From assembly GCA_943357275.1 (NCBI GenBank), contig CALRGL010000065.1, positions 1 through 5,426 of the forward strand: DNA of 5,426 nt, written 5' to 3'. The notes beneath the pieces were generated by a model that saw only the letters and a list, made by a program, of their open reading frames with translations, made no database searches and had not been told where the DNA came from. The translations under genes and the position numbers were made by a program. The stretch is from Candidatus Uhrbacteria bacterium RIFOXYB12_FULL_58_10 (GTDB lineage: Bacteria; Patescibacteriota; Patescibacteriia; UBA9934; GWF2-40-263). Shown here one piece after another: positions 1 to 4,823 of this stretch (positions are counted from its first letter, which is position 1; each line of letters begins with the position of its first letter).

Positions 1-252
1 AAAGGTTCCCCAGTGGCATTCTTGAATCACCAGTTGGTCTGAGCGATGATCTTGTTCTACGTGACGTTCTCCCCGAATCGTCAGTGTGTCATCGTTCAGA
101 GTAATGTCTAAATCTTCTGATCGAACACCTGCAATCGCACTGCGAATGATCACTTCTTTTTCCGTTTCAATAACGTCAACACTAAGCTGGCCCTCTGTGT
201 TTGAAAGCCAACCGGAAGAAATATAATCGTTGACGTTGTGCGTCTCTTGCAT
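1..252 (-). CDS. Hsp20 / alpha-crystallin family small heat-shock protein (partial, N-terminal 84 residues)
   Basis: The reading frame starts at ATG 252-250 and runs off the left edge, giving 84 residues of the N-terminal part. After a short N-terminal arm (about residues 1-20) the sequence EGQLSVDVIETEKEVIIRSA begins an alpha-crystallin domain. It continues with the strand-rich IAGVRSEDLDITLNDDTLTI and RGER, then LVIQECHWGTF, which matches the ECYWGSFSR-type motif of bacterial Hsp20. The C-terminal half of the domain and the IXI tail lie outside the window. Small heat-shock proteins are ATP-independent cytoplasmic holdases that bind unfolding proteins. The gene starts 11 nt after the stop of the upstream TrmB-type regulator and has only a poor AAAGG next to its ATG, so translational coupling in a two-gene operon is likely. 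The family call is firm; the exact start is less so, but no other start codon is near. Confidence 0.9.
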   Translation of the reverse strand, partial: MQETHNVNDYISSGWLSNTEGQLSVDVIETEKEVIIRSAIAGVRSEDLDITLNDDTLTIRGERHVEQDHRSDQLVIQECHWGTF

Positions 253-263
253 GCCTTTGTAGT

Positions 264-1040
264 TTACACGTTTTTTTGTAACGTTTCCATTTTTCCAGAC
301 ACAGACCAAAGCAGGTCAAAGAGTTGTCGATACATCAGGGCGATACTTGGACTTGTGATCAGGATGTGGGCGCCTTCAGACTTGGTGGATAATAGAGCGA
401 CGGTCTGGTCCCAAATAAGAACAGACGAAGCAAACGTGAGTTCTGCGGGAAGAAATCGTGCTTCTCGTTCTTCTTGTTTGTGCGTTTCTTCATTGTATTT
501 TTTGACTTCGAAAGAACGAACACGAAGACTTTTTAAGGAGATGCCTTCCATGAGTCGCCGACGCGTGTAGTGATATTTTTCTCCGATCAGATCTTGAAAC
601 GGCTTTGCACTTACAATTTCCAGAACAAGTTTATCTTTGCACTTGAGTGACTCGTTTAGAATTTCTGTCACACGTTCTCGTTCTAGAACTCGTACGTTTG
701 TTTGTTCTGCGGACGTTGCTTTGAGCGATTGCAGAAGGGGAACAATGCTCGCGATGGCTGTGGCTTGTTCTTTTAAGAGGTCTTTGAACACGCTTGGTTC
801 ATGGGCTTCAAACACAGAACGAGATTTACGTTTCGTGGTGATGACGACTCCTTTGGACTGAAGACGCGACATGGCGGATTGAACGGTTGTGACAGGCATT
901 CTGAGTTTTCGAGACAGAGGAGTCAGAGTAGCTGTTCCCATTTCTAAGAGAGCAAGATAGACCTGCTCGTCTTTTGTGTTAAATCCAAATCCGGAAAGAA
1001 CTTCCGTGATTTCTTTACGTTGTGTTTGTGTGAGTTTCAT
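264..1040 (-). CDS. TrmB-family (sugar-specific type) winged-helix transcriptional regulator
   Basis: A 258-residue protein when started at ATG 1040-1038. Residues 10-80 form a winged helix-turn-helix: FNTKDEQVYLALLEMGTATL, then the recognition-helix region MPVTTVQSAMSRLQSKGVV and a basic wing (TTKRKSRS). A helical linker (about 85-108) leads to a C-terminal TrmB/PLD-like sensor region (about 115-245) with the typical FASSVLIWDQTVALLST and ITSPSIALMYRQLFDLLW segments. TrmB proteins in archaea respond to sugars; the many CPR homologues have no known ligand, so none is assigned here. An upstream ATG at 1082 would add 14 residues, but that stretch holds the -35, the -10 and an inverted repeat, so 1040 is preferred. 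The gene lies directly upstream of hsp20 on the same strand. Autoregulation through the operator-like repeat at 1043-1060 is inferred. Confidence 0.85.
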   Translation of the reverse strand: MKLTQTQRKEITEVLSGFGFNTKDEQVYLALLEMGTATLTPLSRKLRMPVTTVQSAMSRLQSKGVVITTKRKSRSVFEAHEPSVFKDLLKEQATAIASIVPLLQSLKATSAEQTNVRVLERERVTEILNESLKCKDKLVLEIVSAKPFQDLIGEKYHYTRRRLMEGISLKSLRVRSFEVKKYNEETHKQEEREARFLPAELTFASSVLIWDQTVALLSTKSEGAHILITSPSIALMYRQLFDLLWSVSGKMETLQKNV

Positions 1041-1042
1041 AT

Positions 1043-1060
1043 CTACGAAGAATATCGTAG
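1043..1060. promoter_or_regulatory. Inverted repeat overlapping the -10, candidate autoregulatory operator
   Basis: CTACGA (1043-1048) and TCGTAG (1055-1060) form a perfect 6-bp inverted repeat with a 6-bp spacer. It covers the -10 box and the predicted start of the trmB-like operon. A dimeric winged-helix regulator binding here would block RNA polymerase. That the TrmB-type protein encoded next to it is the binder is inference from position only. Confidence 0.55.
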
Positions 1061-1082
1061 TAAATTTTGGGCAACTTGTCAA
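1054..1082 (-). promoter_or_regulatory. Sigma-70-type promoter of the trmB-like/hsp20 operon
   Basis: Read on the minus strand, a perfect -35 TTGACA (1082-1077) is followed by a 17-nt spacer and a -10 TACGAT (1059-1054, 4 of 6 matches). Transcription should begin around 1046-1048, only about 5-8 nt before the ATG at 1040. The mRNA would then be almost leaderless, with no room for a Shine-Dalgarno site. The spacing and the exact -35 make this one of the better promoters in the window; the TSS is predicted, not seen. Confidence 0.7.
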
Positions 1083-1172
1083 TCAATTTAGCCAAATTCT
1101 CCTGAACACGCAGAAATTAGAACGAATATTGTCGAAGTAATTAGAATTTTCCTGCATGATGGTCTTGCGAGT

Positions 1173-1190
1173 GAGGGAAACCTTCCTCTC
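1173..1190 (+). other. Small leader hairpin upstream of the first zinc-ribbon gene
   Basis: GAGGGAA (1173-1179) can pair with TTCC plus CTC (1183-1186 and 1188-1190), leaving T1187 bulged and ACC as the loop. It lies about 20 nt upstream of the Shine-Dalgarno site of the gene at 1225. The stem is short and there is no T-tract, so it may be a leader structure or chance. No convincing promoter was found for this gene; TAGAAT at 1142-1147 is the best -10 candidate but lacks a good -35. Confidence 0.25.
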
Positions 1191-1224
1191 AATAACACTA
1201 AACGTTCTTCCAAAGGAGTCGATC

Positions 1225-1500
1225 ATGAAGGTTTTGAAGCCTGGTCGTGCGCAGAAGGGTTGGGCTAAGGAATTCACCTGCACAGGTACTGGAAACGGTG
1301 GTGGTGGGTGTGGTGCTCTGCTTCTGGTCGAATTCGGTGACCTCTACAAGACGTATCACTCTTGCATGGGTGAGACCGAAACGTTCATCACGTTTTCTTG
1401 CCGGTGTTGCAATGTTGAAACGGACATCACGTGCCATGTTCCTAACTCGGAGACTCTTCGCTCTAAGCGGGGTTCTAGCTCGTCTAGTCGTTACGACTGA
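1225..1500 (+). CDS. Small cysteine-rich zinc-ribbon-like protein (91 aa), function unknown
   Basis: A 91-residue protein starting MKVLKPGRAQKGWAKEFTC. The start is set by AAAGGAG (1212-1218), 6 nt before the ATG; upstream in-frame ATGs at 1156 and 1159 have no ribosome binding site. Cysteines at 19, 29, 47, 59, 61, 62 and 70 suggest a four-cysteine metal site made of C19/C29 and C59/C62. The first knuckle is unusual: CTGTGNGGGGC holds nine mostly glycine residues between the two cysteines instead of two. The next segment, CGALLLVEFGDL, is followed by a second half, TFSCRCCNVETDI. The tail is Ser/Arg-rich and probably disordered. I recall similar short proteins from CPR genomes, always hypothetical. 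The downstream gene at 1599 has a related layout, suggesting tandem paralogues. Nucleic-acid or ribosome binding would be a guess. Confidence 0.75.
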   Translation: MKVLKPGRAQKGWAKEFTCTGTGNGGGGCGALLLVEFGDLYKTYHSCMGETETFITFSCRCCNVETDITCHVPNSETLRSKRGSSSSSRYD

Positions 1501-1513
1501 TCTTTCTTCTCTT

Positions 1514-1541
1514 GGCGGGAAAATACTTCCCGCCCTTTACC
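1514..1541 (+). terminator. Hairpin between the two zinc-ribbon genes, weak intrinsic terminator or attenuator
   Basis: GGCGGGAA (1514-1521) and TTCCCGCC (1527-1534) form a perfect 8-bp stem with loop AATAC, 13 nt after the stop of the upstream gene. The following CTTTACCT is only partly T-rich, so termination may be incomplete and the hairpin could instead set the expression ratio of the two genes. Confidence 0.5.
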
Positions 1542-1585
1542 TGTCCTCTTCAGCAAGTCTGTTGGAGGGGAAAGGATAAGTGTGT

Positions 1586-1592
1586 GAGGAGG
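1586..1592 (+). promoter_or_regulatory. Strong Shine-Dalgarno site fixing the start of the second zinc-ribbon gene
   Basis: GAGGAGG lies 6 nt before the ATG at 1599. It decides against the in-frame ATG at 1512, which lies within the intergenic hairpin region and has no ribosome binding site. Confidence 0.7.
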
Positions 1593-1598
1593 TTTCTC

Positions 1599-1850
1599 AT
1601 GGAAGTTCTTGAATATCCCGACATGAATTGGACGGCGGTGCACACGTGCTCCAAGTGTGGAGCCAAGTTGCTCATCAAGATTGAGGACGTGGAGAAATGT
1701 GGAACAACCTCCCATGTTTCCTGTGCGGTTTGTCGATCTTGGGAGTATCCCTCAGACAAACTCCCTTGGTTTGTCGAGGCTTATGCCAGTGGTGGTTTTG
1801 TCGGCTGGCCTCCAAATCATCCCTTATTCGGAAAGCGGAAACGATCTTGA
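1599..1850 (+). CDS. Small four-cysteine zinc-ribbon-like protein (83 aa), function unknown
   Basis: An 83-residue protein, [20 protein letters not shown] onward. Two CxxC knuckles are plain: C17-S-K-C20 and C42-A-V-C45, with an extra C34. This is the pattern of a rubredoxin-like or zinc-ribbon fold. The segment [15 protein letters not shown] aligns by eye with CGALLLVEFGDL of the preceding protein, and VSCAVC with FSCRCC, so the two look like diverged tandem copies. The tail [20 protein letters not shown] followed by GWPPNHPLF is aromatic- and proline-rich and is not part of the ribbon. The stop codon overlaps the -35 of the NUDIX promoter. The metal site is inferred from the cysteines; no function can be named. 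Confidence 0.75.
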   Translation: MEVLEYPDMNWTAVHTCSKCGAKLLIKIEDVEKCGTTSHVSCAVCRSWEYPSDKLPWFVEAYASGGFVGWPPNHPLFGKRKRS

Positions 1851-1875
1851 CAAAGAACCATTTTTACGATAGAAC
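1847..1875 (+). promoter_or_regulatory. Promoter of the NUDIX gene, overlapping the upstream stop codon
   Basis: A perfect -35 TTGACA (1847-1852) is followed by a 17-nt spacer and a -10 TAGAAC (1870-1875, 4 of 6). The TGA stop of the zinc-ribbon gene lies inside the -35. The predicted start near 1882 gives a leader of about 28 nt containing the Shine-Dalgarno site. Confidence 0.55.
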
Positions 1876-1909
1876 TATGCGTCTGCCGACACATCAACAA
1901 GGAGCTGAG

Positions 1910-2350
1910 ATGGAAGAGATCAAGCTGACCGTGGACGTTCTCATCTATGACGGTTTCGGAGAAACCTTGCTCATTGAACGTGCCAAGGAGCCGTTCATGG
2001 ACAAGTGGGTGATGCCTGGTGGTCACGTTGAACCAGGTGAAACACTTCGTCAGGCTGCTGTGCGTGAGCTTAAGGAAGAGGTTGGTGTTGTTGTGACAGA
2101 GGATCAGCTTCAGGAGCTTTGTTACTTGAATGCTTCTGATCGAGATCCTCGTCCAGTTCGTCGTGAGAGTCAGGCGTTCTTGCTTCGAGTCCCATCGATT
2201 CAACAGTTGGGAGCGCATGCAGCAAGTGATGCCAAAGCACTTCGTGTTGTACCCCTTTTGTTTCTGAGGTCTTGGATGATTGGTTTTGATCACTACAAGG
2301 CTATCGAAGCTGTGCGGGCGTTGATCGATGATATTCCATTTTCCTGTTGA
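1910..2350 (+). CDS. NUDIX hydrolase (146 aa)
   Basis: A complete NUDIX box at residues 38-60 fits GX5EX7REUXEEXGU: GHVEPGE, then TLRQAAV, then RELKEEVGV, with R52, E53, E56 and E57 in the catalytic positions. It is preceded by KWVMPGG, the usual entry to the motif. NUDIX enzymes cleave a nucleoside diphosphate linked to another group (damaged dNTPs, sugar nucleotides, NADH and others) using Mg2+ held by the box glutamates. The length of 146 residues is typical of a single-domain MutT-like member, but the substrate cannot be read from the sequence. The start at 1910 is chosen because AAGGAG (1899-1904) lies 5 nt upstream; an in-frame ATG at 1877 lies at the end of the predicted promoter and would precede the expected TSS. 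It has its own promoter and terminator. Confidence 0.93.
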   Translation: MEEIKLTVDVLIYDGFGETLLIERAKEPFMDKWVMPGGHVEPGETLRQAAVRELKEEVGVVVTEDQLQELCYLNASDRDPRPVRRESQAFLLRVPSIQQLGAHAASDAKALRVVPLLFLRSWMIGFDHYKAIEAVRALIDDIPFSC

Positions 2351-2360
2351 GTCCTTCTTG

Positions 2361-2382
2361 CCCCTGAATTTCAGGGGTTTTT
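2361..2382 (+). terminator. Intrinsic terminator after the NUDIX gene
   Basis: CCCCTGA (2361-2367) and TCAGGGG (2371-2377) form a perfect 7-bp stem with loop ATT, followed directly by TTTTT (2378-2382). It begins 11 nt after the NUDIX stop. Confidence 0.85.
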
Positions 2383-2384
2383 GA

Positions 2385-2399
2385 TTGACACCGTGTCAA
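2385..2399. promoter_or_regulatory. Perfect 7-bp inverted repeat centred on the -35, candidate operator
   Basis: TTGACAC (2385-2391) and GTGTCAA (2393-2399) are exact reverse complements around one central C. The repeat includes the whole -35 hexamer, a position where a bound dimer would exclude polymerase. The regulator is unknown, and the repeat is unlike the CTACGA repeat at 1043-1060. Confidence 0.5.
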
Positions 2400-2413
2400 A
2401 ATTACGGTAGTGT
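2385..2413 (+). promoter_or_regulatory. Promoter of the tautomerase-like gene
   Basis: A perfect -35 TTGACA (2385-2390), a 17-nt spacer and a weak -10 TAGTGT (2408-2413, 3 of 6). The predicted start is near 2420, giving a leader of about 23 nt with a strong ribosome binding site. The weak -10 suggests low or regulated expression. Confidence 0.45.
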
Positions 2414-2442
2414 TTGTTCCTGTTCTTACACAAGGAGAAGTG

Positions 2443-2862
2443 ATGCCTGTCATTCGCGTGTTGAATTGGCCGAGCAAAACAGCTCTCATCGGTTCTGACG
2501 ATCTGAGTAGTCCTGATCACAACACGCTCATCGAAATGATGTGTTGCGATCGCACGTTCAAGCGTCAGATGACCGATAAGATTCGGCAAGTCGTTCTAGA
2601 CGCACATATTCGTGGAATTGAGCGACTGGAACAGACAACCGTTTCGTTTGATCAAGGCGCTGTCCTCAAGGAGACTCGTCAGCAGATCGTCATTTTGGTG
2701 GAAGGGTTCTTTGATCGACAAGATCGGACCCACGATGATCGTATACGTCTGGCCACTCTTCTCAAACAGTGTGTTCAGCGCTTTTGCAAAGAGCATACCG
2801 TGGAAGTCTTTGTTCTGCGTTTTGACAATGTAAACGAGGCCTATCTGGCTCCTACACATTAG
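2443..2862 (+). CDS. Uncharacterised protein, possibly tautomerase-superfamily-like (139 aa)
   Basis: A 139-residue protein. The start is set by AAGGAG (2432-2437), 5 nt before the ATG. Not recognised with certainty. The second half reads as strand-helix-strand: IVILVEGFF (82-90), then RTHDDRIRLATLLKQCVQRF (95-114), then VEVFVLRFD (120-128). This resembles the 4-oxalocrotonate tautomerase type unit, in which a strand ending VEGLF is followed by an R/T-initiated helix and a VEVFVRPFD-like strand. The N-terminus MPVIRV would expose Pro after Met removal, as the catalytic Pro1 of that family requires, and residues 28-57 are helical, so a duplicated beta-alpha-beta fold of MIF-like size is possible. 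Against it, the linker of about 20 residues after the first strand is long. The fold assignment is inference; the gene itself is well supported by promoter, ribosome binding site and flanking terminators. Confidence 0.7.
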   Translation: MPVIRVLNWPSKTALIGSDDLSSPDHNTLIEMMCCDRTFKRQMTDKIRQVVLDAHIRGIERLEQTTVSFDQGAVLKETRQQIVILVEGFFDRQDRTHDDRIRLATLLKQCVQRFCKEHTVEVFVLRFDNVNEAYLAPTH

Positions 2863-2880
2863 TCTTTCGTCTTTCTCAAC

Positions 2881-2909
2881 TCTGCGCTTCGGCCAGGGTT
2901 TTTCTTTTT
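2881..2909 (+). terminator. Intrinsic terminator with UUCG tetraloop after the tautomerase-like gene
   Basis: A stem CTG plus GC (2882-2884 and 2886-2887, C2885 bulged) pairs with GCCAG (2892-2896) around the very stable C(TTCG)G loop at 2887-2892. A T-rich tract follows (TTTTTCTTTTT, 2899-2909). The stem is short, but the tetraloop and T-tract make termination likely. Confidence 0.7.
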
Positions 2910-2912
2910 CCA

Positions 2913-2940
2913 TTGACTTTTGACAAAGTTTCCCTATACT
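2913..2940 (+). promoter_or_regulatory. Promoter of the 324-residue hypothetical gene
   Basis: The -35 TTGACT (2913-2918, 5 of 6), a 16-nt spacer and the -10 TATACT (2935-2940, 5 of 6). A second TTGACA at 2920-2925 is too close to this -10 (9 nt) to pair with it. The predicted TSS near 2947 gives a leader of about 70 nt. Confidence 0.65.
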
Positions 2941-2946
2941 AGCGAG

Positions 2947-2961
2947 CTGATCCTTGATCAG
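2947..2961. promoter_or_regulatory. Inverted repeat at the predicted transcription start of the 324-residue gene
   Basis: CTGATC (2947-2952) and GATCAG (2956-2961) are exact reverse complements around CTT. They begin at the predicted +1, so the repeat could be an operator or a 5'-end hairpin protecting the mRNA. A CTTACG direct repeat 21 bp apart (2963-2968 and 2984-2989) lies just downstream. Confidence 0.4.
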
Positions 2962-3017
2962 TCTTACGTTAACTTCAATTCAACTTACGAGTCGTTATTT
3001 AGAACGGGAAGGTCGTT

Positions 3018-3992
3018 ATGTTAGAGAAAGTCTCGGACGTAGAAGTCTTGAGGGAGAAGTTTATTCTCCATCGGCTTCGACAAGTGAGTCGATTTGGTCG
3101 CTATGATATCGAGTCCTTTTTGGAAGAACAGGCCGAGGCTGACCTTCCAGATTGTGAGCATCATGATCAAGACTCGGACTGTTTCTGGTGTTGGCTTACA
3201 GACTCAGAAGTCTTTCGTTTACCAGAAACCATTTCTGTCTTGGATCTTTTCAAGACAACGTTGACTCCTGTCTGTGTCAAAACATGTCAACTCCGACTCT
3301 GCGACTTAAATCCGTATCGAGCACTGCTTGAAAACGCTGAGTCAGCGAAATTCTATGTGGGTCGAGATCGGTTTATTGTCATGGTAGGTCAAGATAAGAC
3401 ATCGGTCTTTGAGATGAGAGAAAATCCCGATCATCCAAACAAAACAGAGTTTCTTTGTCGGCCCTTTGGGGCTGAGTTTGGGTACACAGCCTTGGCGATA
3501 GCAGACTTGCTCATGGCCGAGTGGATGCGAAAGACTGGCCAATCAGCTCTGGCGCGTTCGATTCTTGTGAGTTCGATTCAAATTCAGGTTTGTCAGGAAC
3601 GTGGGCGAGCCGGAGATGACTTCGATGCGTCCGTTGCTGTGAGTAACGATGGAAGCAAAATCATCAAAGCATCATGGATTGTTGTTTATGATCCTAAGAC
3701 TAAGATGATGATGTTCCACCGACCCGACTGGTTTGCTGCCAACAAAATGAAGATTGGCGAACACAAACGACGGGCACTTCCTGGAAAACAACTGACTGTG
3801 CCAAATGCAAAAGACATCGACAGTTTTACAGAGATTGTAACGTTTGTTCGCAACGAACTCATTGGTAAGATTCCAGACGGGAGTCAGGTCGTAATTCCTC
3901 TTGGAAGAAAGTCAGAACCCATTCTCTTTATTTCCGGTAACCATCTCCAAAAGGATGTTCCAGTCGGTGTTTGTCAGGTTCAGCTCCCATAA
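3018..3992 (+). CDS. Hypothetical protein, 324 aa, function unknown
   Basis: A 324-residue protein that I do not recognise. The start at 3018 follows a purine-rich GGAAGG (3007-3012) with 5-nt spacing. No signal peptide or membrane helix is evident, so it is probably cytoplasmic. The N-terminal part (1-45) is charged and helical. A Cys/His cluster follows, CEHHDQDSDCFWCW at 46-59 (C46, H48, H49, C55, C58), with C86, C90 and C95 further on; this could bind a metal or form an N-terminal zinc module. The middle (112-190) has a strand pair, KFYVGRDRFIVMVG and KTSVFEMREN, then a helix YTALAIADLLMAEWMRKTGQ. The C-terminal third (215-324) is strand-rich with GSQVVIPLGRKSEPILFISG. It has its own promoter and terminator, so neighbours give no functional clue. 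Confidence 0.75.
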   Translation: MLEKVSDVEVLREKFILHRLRQVSRFGRYDIESFLEEQAEADLPDCEHHDQDSDCFWCWLTDSEVFRLPETISVLDLFKTTLTPVCVKTCQLRLCDLNPYRALLENAESAKFYVGRDRFIVMVGQDKTSVFEMRENPDHPNKTEFLCRPFGAEFGYTALAIADLLMAEWMRKTGQSALARSILVSSIQIQVCQERGRAGDDFDASVAVSNDGSKIIKASWIVVYDPKTKMMMFHRPDWFAANKMKIGEHKRRALPGKQLTVPNAKDIDSFTEIVTFVRNELIGKIPDGSQVVIPLGRKSEPILFISGNHLQKDVPVGVCQVQLP

Positions 3993-4004
3993 CAGGTTTA
4001 TCTG

Positions 4005-4027
4005 CCGAGACTCAATCTCGGTTTTTT
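4005..4027 (+). terminator. Intrinsic terminator of the 324-residue gene
   Basis: CCGAGA (4005-4010) and TCTCGG (4016-4021) form a 6-bp stem around CTCAA, followed by TTTTTT (4022-4027). It starts 13 nt after the stop at 3992. Confidence 0.85.
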
Positions 4028-4033
4028 GTTTCC

Positions 4034-4055
4034 AAAAAACAGGCCGAAGCCTGTT
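4034..4055 (-). terminator. Intrinsic terminator of the membrane-protein gene (bidirectional-capable)
   Basis: AACAGGC (4038-4044) and GCCTGTT (4049-4055) form a 7-bp stem. On the minus strand the loop is TTCG closed by C-G and is followed by a T-tract (complement of A4034-A4039). It lies just past the minus-strand stop at 4062. The plus-strand side is also T-rich (GTTTTGTTATTT), so it may back up the preceding terminator. Confidence 0.8.
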
Positions 4056-4061
4056 GTTTTG

Positions 4062-4754
4062 TTATTTGAGTTCGTAACGTTTGAGGTATTCGTACATAGG
4101 ACCGATGGTGAATCCGACTACGGCAGACCAGAGAATTTCTTCCAGCGGAATGCCTCCGATCATAAACGATCGAATCGCACCGAACTGCCAGAAACCGGCA
4201 ACAGCGTCAGGGAAAAGTCGAACAAAGAAAATTTGTTCTGAAACAAAGACGAGAATAGCGACAAGTAAGCCAGTCACAAGAGCATCAAACAGTAAGTCAT
4301 GACGATCAGCAATGATATAGGTTCCCACAAGTAAACCACCCATGATGAGTGCACGGATCGCAGCGAGTTCAAAGATATCAATGAAGAGCAACGAGAGAAA
4401 CGCCCAGATGCCAAGAATGAGGACGAGGTGGATGAACCAGTGCATGACCGGATGACCCATTTGAAGACGTTTGCCTTTGAGTTTGTGTGTATGTTGGCCC
4501 AGAACAACTTGATAAAGAACGGCCGAGATTCCAAACAAGGAAAACGCAAAGATGAGATCCTCGATGCCGATGGCGAGACTTCCGTCAGAAAGAGTGGAAC
4601 GAACGTCATTGGCAACAATCAGTAAGATACCCGGGCAAAGAATAAGTCCCACAATGCTCATGATGATTTGTTCTCTGCGTGTTTTGTCGGAAAATAATAA
4701 GAATAAGAGCCAAACAAGAAACAGAACAAGCGATGTAAAAAGAAATGCAGGCAT
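4062..4754 (-). CDS. Polytopic membrane protein with lycopene-cyclase-domain-like motifs (230 aa)
   Basis: A 230-residue, very hydrophobic protein with about seven predicted membrane helices, near residues 3-21, 31-48, 62-84, 106-124, 130-149, 156-176 and 200-222. Two acidic intramembrane motifs stand out: AIGIEDLIFAFSLFGISAVL at 61-80 and GGIPLEEILWSAVVGF at 200-215. These resemble the paired P-x-E-[ED]-hydrophobic motifs of CarR/CrtYcd-type lycopene cyclase domains. CPR genomes encode similar proteins without a clear carotenoid pathway, and no carotenoid gene is visible here, so the substrate is unknown. The start at 4754 is chosen because an ideal TATAAT lies just upstream; ATG 4823 would give 253 residues and 4964 would give 300, but both overlap the promoter or ribE. 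It is divergent from ribE and convergent with the 3018 gene. Confidence 0.75.
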   Translation of the reverse strand: MPAFLFTSLVLFLVWLLFLLFSDKTRREQIIMSIVGLILCPGILLIVANDVRSTLSDGSLAIGIEDLIFAFSLFGISAVLYQVVLGQHTHKLKGKRLQMGHPVMHWFIHLVLILGIWAFLSLLFIDIFELAAIRALIMGGLLVGTYIIADRHDLLFDALVTGLLVAILVFVSEQIFFVRLFPDAVAGFWQFGAIRSFMIGGIPLEEILWSAVVGFTIGPMYEYLKRYELK

Positions 4755-4772
4755 ATGGTTTGTATCGATTCC

Positions 4773-4802
4773 ATTATAAAAGATCGCTTGACTTATTGCC
4801 AC
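4773..4802 (-). promoter_or_regulatory. Promoter of the membrane-protein gene
   Basis: On the minus strand a perfect -10 TATAAT (4778-4773) is preceded, 18 nt upstream, by GTGGCA (4802-4797, 4 of 6 to TTGACA). The predicted start near 4766 gives a leader of about 12 nt before ATG 4754 and no Shine-Dalgarno site, so the mRNA is nearly leaderless. Confidence 0.6.
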
Positions 4803-4816
4803 ACTGAGGCAAGCTA
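4788..4816 (+). promoter_or_regulatory. Possible ribE promoter, overlapping the divergent promoter
   Basis: TTGACT (4788-4793, 5 of 6 to the -35) lies 31 nt before the ribE ATG. No clear -10 follows; AAGCTA at 4811-4816 has 17-nt spacing and TAAGAA at 4815-4820 has 21. Either would start transcription at or next to ATG 4824, implying a leaderless message; no Shine-Dalgarno site is present at normal spacing. The -10 is weak, so this is tentative. Confidence 0.3.
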
Positions 4817-4823
4817 AGAACAT

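Noticed and set aside
238..861. Plus-strand open frames at 238-570 and 637-861
   Set aside because: Antisense to the clear TrmB-family gene, with no recognisable domain or ribosome binding site.
1041..1082. Upstream ATG at 1082 giving a 272-residue TrmB-type protein
   Set aside because: The extra 14 codons contain the -35, spacer, -10 and inverted repeat, and have no ribosome binding site; ATG 1040 fits the family start better.
1156..1224. Earlier ATGs (1156 and 1159) for the first zinc-ribbon gene, and this segment as a small separate peptide
   Set aside because: No Shine-Dalgarno site at these ATGs, whereas AAAGGAG is correctly spaced before 1225.
1817..2293. Minus-strand open frame of 158 codons
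   Set aside because: Antisense to the NUDIX gene, whose complete catalytic motif is unmistakable; no promoter or family resemblance on the minus strand.
4274..4618. Minus-strand open frame of 114 codons
   Set aside because: Shifted-frame shadow of the membrane-protein gene; Ser/Leu-rich without domain features.
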